A DNA stretch of 7,221 bases from an uncultured Lysobacteraceae bacterium. GTDB taxonomy: Bacteria > Pseudomonadota > Gammaproteobacteria > Xanthomonadales > Rhodanobacteraceae. This document shows, piece after piece, positions 5,886 through 7,221 of this stretch. The position numbers and the translations under genes were made by a program. Below the pieces are notes generated by a model, which worked only from the letters and a program-made list of their open reading frames with translations, did no database searches and was not told the origin of the DNA. Positions within the stretch are counted from its first letter, which is position 1; the number at the start of each line of letters is the position of its first letter. The stretch is from the NCBI GenBank assembly GCA_946480705.1, contig CAMLLF010000192.1:1-7221 (forward strand), given 5' to 3'.

Positions 5886-6075
5886 GGAGAACTCCGCGAG
5901 TGGCTGGAGCCGGCCTGCGCATCAGTGCAACGGTAACGGGCCGGCATGTGCCGCAGAATAGCAAACGGGCCTGAATGAACCGGTGTCGCTGCGGTGTGAT
6001 GAATGTAAGCGCCGTGGTCCGCATTGAAAGGCCGGCCGGGCTGCGCCAAGCTCGACGTTCGCAAGGGAGAACATC
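5886..6075. promoter_or_regulatory. Divergent intergenic region between the DUF2782 gene and polA
   Basis: These 190 bases must hold the promoters of both genes. For polA, TTGAAA (6024-6029) is a plausible -35, but no good -10 lies 16-18 bases downstream. For the DUF2782 gene, TATTCT on the minus strand (complement of 5955-5960) is a 4/6 match to a -10, with no matching -35. The polA ribosome site GGGAGA (6065-6070) is clear. I see no further gene here. Confidence 0.4.
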
Positions 6076-7221
6076 ATGCCGACTCTGGTGCTGATCGACG
6101 GGTCCAGCTACCTCTATCGCGCGTTTCATGCGCTGCCGCCGCTGAGCAACGCGGCCGGCGAACCGACCGGCGCGCTGTTCGGTGTCGTCAACATGCTGCG
6201 CACGACGCTGAAGGCCAGGCCCGACTACGCCGCCTTCGTCTGCGACGCGTCGGGGCCGACGTTCCGCGACGAGCTCTATCCGGACTACAAGGCGAACCGG
6301 CCGCCCATGCCGGACGAGCTGCGCGCGCAGATCGAGCCGATGTGCGAGATCGTCAGGGCGCTCGGGTTTCCGATCCTGCGTGAAGCCGGCGTCGAGGCCG
6401 ATGACGTCATCGGCACGCTCGCGCTGCAGGCCGCGGCGCAGGGCATCGACGTGGTCGTCTCGACCGGCGACAAGGACATGGCCCAGCTCGTCGGCCCGCA
6501 CGTCACGCTGAGCAACACGATGACGAACACGACGCTCGATCCGGCCGGCGTGTTCGAAAAGTTCGGCGTGCATCCGGCGCAGATCGTCGATTTCCTGACG
6601 CTCATGGGCGACAGCGTCGACAACATCCCGGGCGTGGACAAATGCGGTCCCAAGACGGCTGCGAAGTGGCTCGCCGAATACGGGACGCTCGACAACCTCG
6701 TCGCGAACGCCGCAAAGATCGGCGGCAAGATCGGCGAAAACCTGCGCAGCGCGCTGCCGCGGCTGCCGCTGTCGCGCGTGCTCGCGACGATCAAGACCGA
6801 TGTCGCGCTGGCCGACGCGCCGACCGATCTCGTGCTGCGCGAACGCGACGCCGAAACGCTGCGTACGCTCTACACGCGCTACGGCTTCAACGCGGCACTG
6901 AAGGACCTCGACGGCAAGGGTAGCGGCGAAGAGCTGCGCGGCGCGAACGTGCCGGTGCAGTACCGCAAGCCCGTCGGCAGCGACAGCGCGCTCGATCCCG
7001 CGCTGGCCGCACCCGGCCGCTACGAGTGCATCACGGAAGCCGAGCAGCTCGAAACCTGGCTGCAGCGGCTCAAGCTCGCCGACGTCGTCGCGTTCGATAC
7101 CGAAACGACGTCGCTCGATCCGATGCAGGCGGAAATCGTCGGACTCTCCTTTGCCGTGCAGAGCGGCGAAGCCGCCTACGTGCCGCTGGCCCACGACTAT
7201 CCGGGCGCGCCTGCGCAGCTC
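6076..7221 (+). CDS. polA: DNA polymerase I (N-terminal part, runs off the window)
   Basis: DNA polymerase I removes RNA primers and fills gaps in replication and repair. The first 382 residues are present and open to the last base; the full protein is usually about 930. Residues 1-290 or so form the 5'-3' exonuclease. Visible there are LVLIDGSSYLYRAFHALPPL (4-23), FVCDA with Asp57, FRDELYPDYKANRPPMP (63-79), EAGVEADDVIGTLA (103-116), STGDKDMAQLV (129-139) and the helix-hairpin-helix MGDSVDNIPGVDKCGPKTAA (177-196). These supply the usual acidic metal ligands. The 3'-5' proofreading domain starts near 310. FDTETTSLD (340-348) is its Exo I motif, with D341 and E343 matching E. coli D355 and E357, so proofreading is expected to be active. 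The catalytic polymerase domain lies beyond the window. ATG 6076 is preceded by GGGAGA five bases upstream and gives the standard family N-terminus. Confidence 0.97.
   Translation, partial: MPTLVLIDGSSYLYRAFHALPPLSNAAGEPTGALFGVVNMLRTTLKARPDYAAFVCDASGPTFRDELYPDYKANRPPMPDELRAQIEPMCEIVRALGFPILREAGVEADDVIGTLALQAAAQGIDVVVSTGDKDMAQLVGPHVTLSNTMTNTTLDPAGVFEKFGVHPAQIVDFLTLMGDSVDNIPGVDKCGPKTAAKWLAEYGTLDNLVANAAKIGGKIGENLRSALPRLPLSRVLATIKTDVALADAPTDLVLRERDAETLRTLYTRYGFNAALKDLDGKGSGEELRGANVPVQYRKPVGSDSALDPALAAPGRYECITEAEQLETWLQRLKLADVVAFDTETTSLDPMQAEIVGLSFAVQSGEAAYVPLAHDYPGAPAQL

Noticed and set aside
5909..6037. Three GCCGGC palindromes between the DUF2782 gene and polA, one extended to GGCCGGCC
   Set aside because: Such 6-8 base GC palindromes are expected by chance at this base composition, and their spacing shows no pattern.
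5882..6064. 60-codon minus-strand frame upstream of the DUF2782 gene
   Set aside because: It occupies the divergent promoter region and has no ribosome site or recognisable sequence features.
5701..7194. 497-codon minus-strand frame covering polA and the start of the DUF2782 gene
   Set aside because: It is antisense to polA, whose nuclease motifs are intact, and overlaps the DUF2782 gene in another frame; it is a composition shadow.

Overview
The window looks like the chromosome of a GC-rich gammaproteobacterium. The best fit is the Xanthomonadales / Lysobacterales group, inferred from gene order and protein character only. All recognisable genes are core housekeeping genes. I see no transposase, integrase, phage gene, CRISPR array, tRNA or rRNA. 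No stretch without a gene exceeds 300 bases.

Layout. Bases 1-123 do not fit what follows. They are about 78% GC and read like helix-turn-helix region 4 of an actinobacterial SigE-type sigma factor, joined in frame to the C-terminal 58% or so of acetyl-CoA carboxylase biotin carboxylase (accC, 124-933). This is probably an assembly or ligation chimera. Next on the + strand come a small unrecognised lipoprotein gene with a TTG start overlapping accC (920-1336), prmA (1347-2231), a zinc-ribbon/DUF3426 membrane protein (2331-3122), fis (3250-3561) and purH (3660-5237). From memory, Pseudomonas has a similar cluster running accB-accC-prmA-DUF3426-dusB-fis-purH-purD. Here dusB is missing between the DUF3426 gene and fis, and purD is missing after purH.

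After purH the gene order changes. A convergent intergenic region (5238-5480) separates purH from a minus-strand DUF2782 secreted protein gene (5481-5885). Divergent from that gene is polA (from 6076, running off the window). The DUF2782-polA pair is itself a known neighbourhood. The 243-bp convergent spacer is the most unusual part of the window. It carries an old tandem duplication, offset about 147-157 bp, of the 3' end of the DUF2782 gene plus its downstream flank. The extra copy is a decayed gene fragment: removing one 11-bp tandem repeat restores the reading APVYSKLYE-stop, against APVYYKLYEWN-stop in the intact gene. Each copy also carries a hairpin-forming GAGTGAG/CTCACTC inverted repeat that may stop transcription.

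How the genes work together. accC serves the first step of fatty-acid synthesis. prmA methylates ribosomal protein L11, fis is a nucleoid protein tied to growth rate, and purH makes IMP. All are growth-linked functions. I found no convincing novel multi-gene system; the window is mainly ordinary core genome with a few local oddities.
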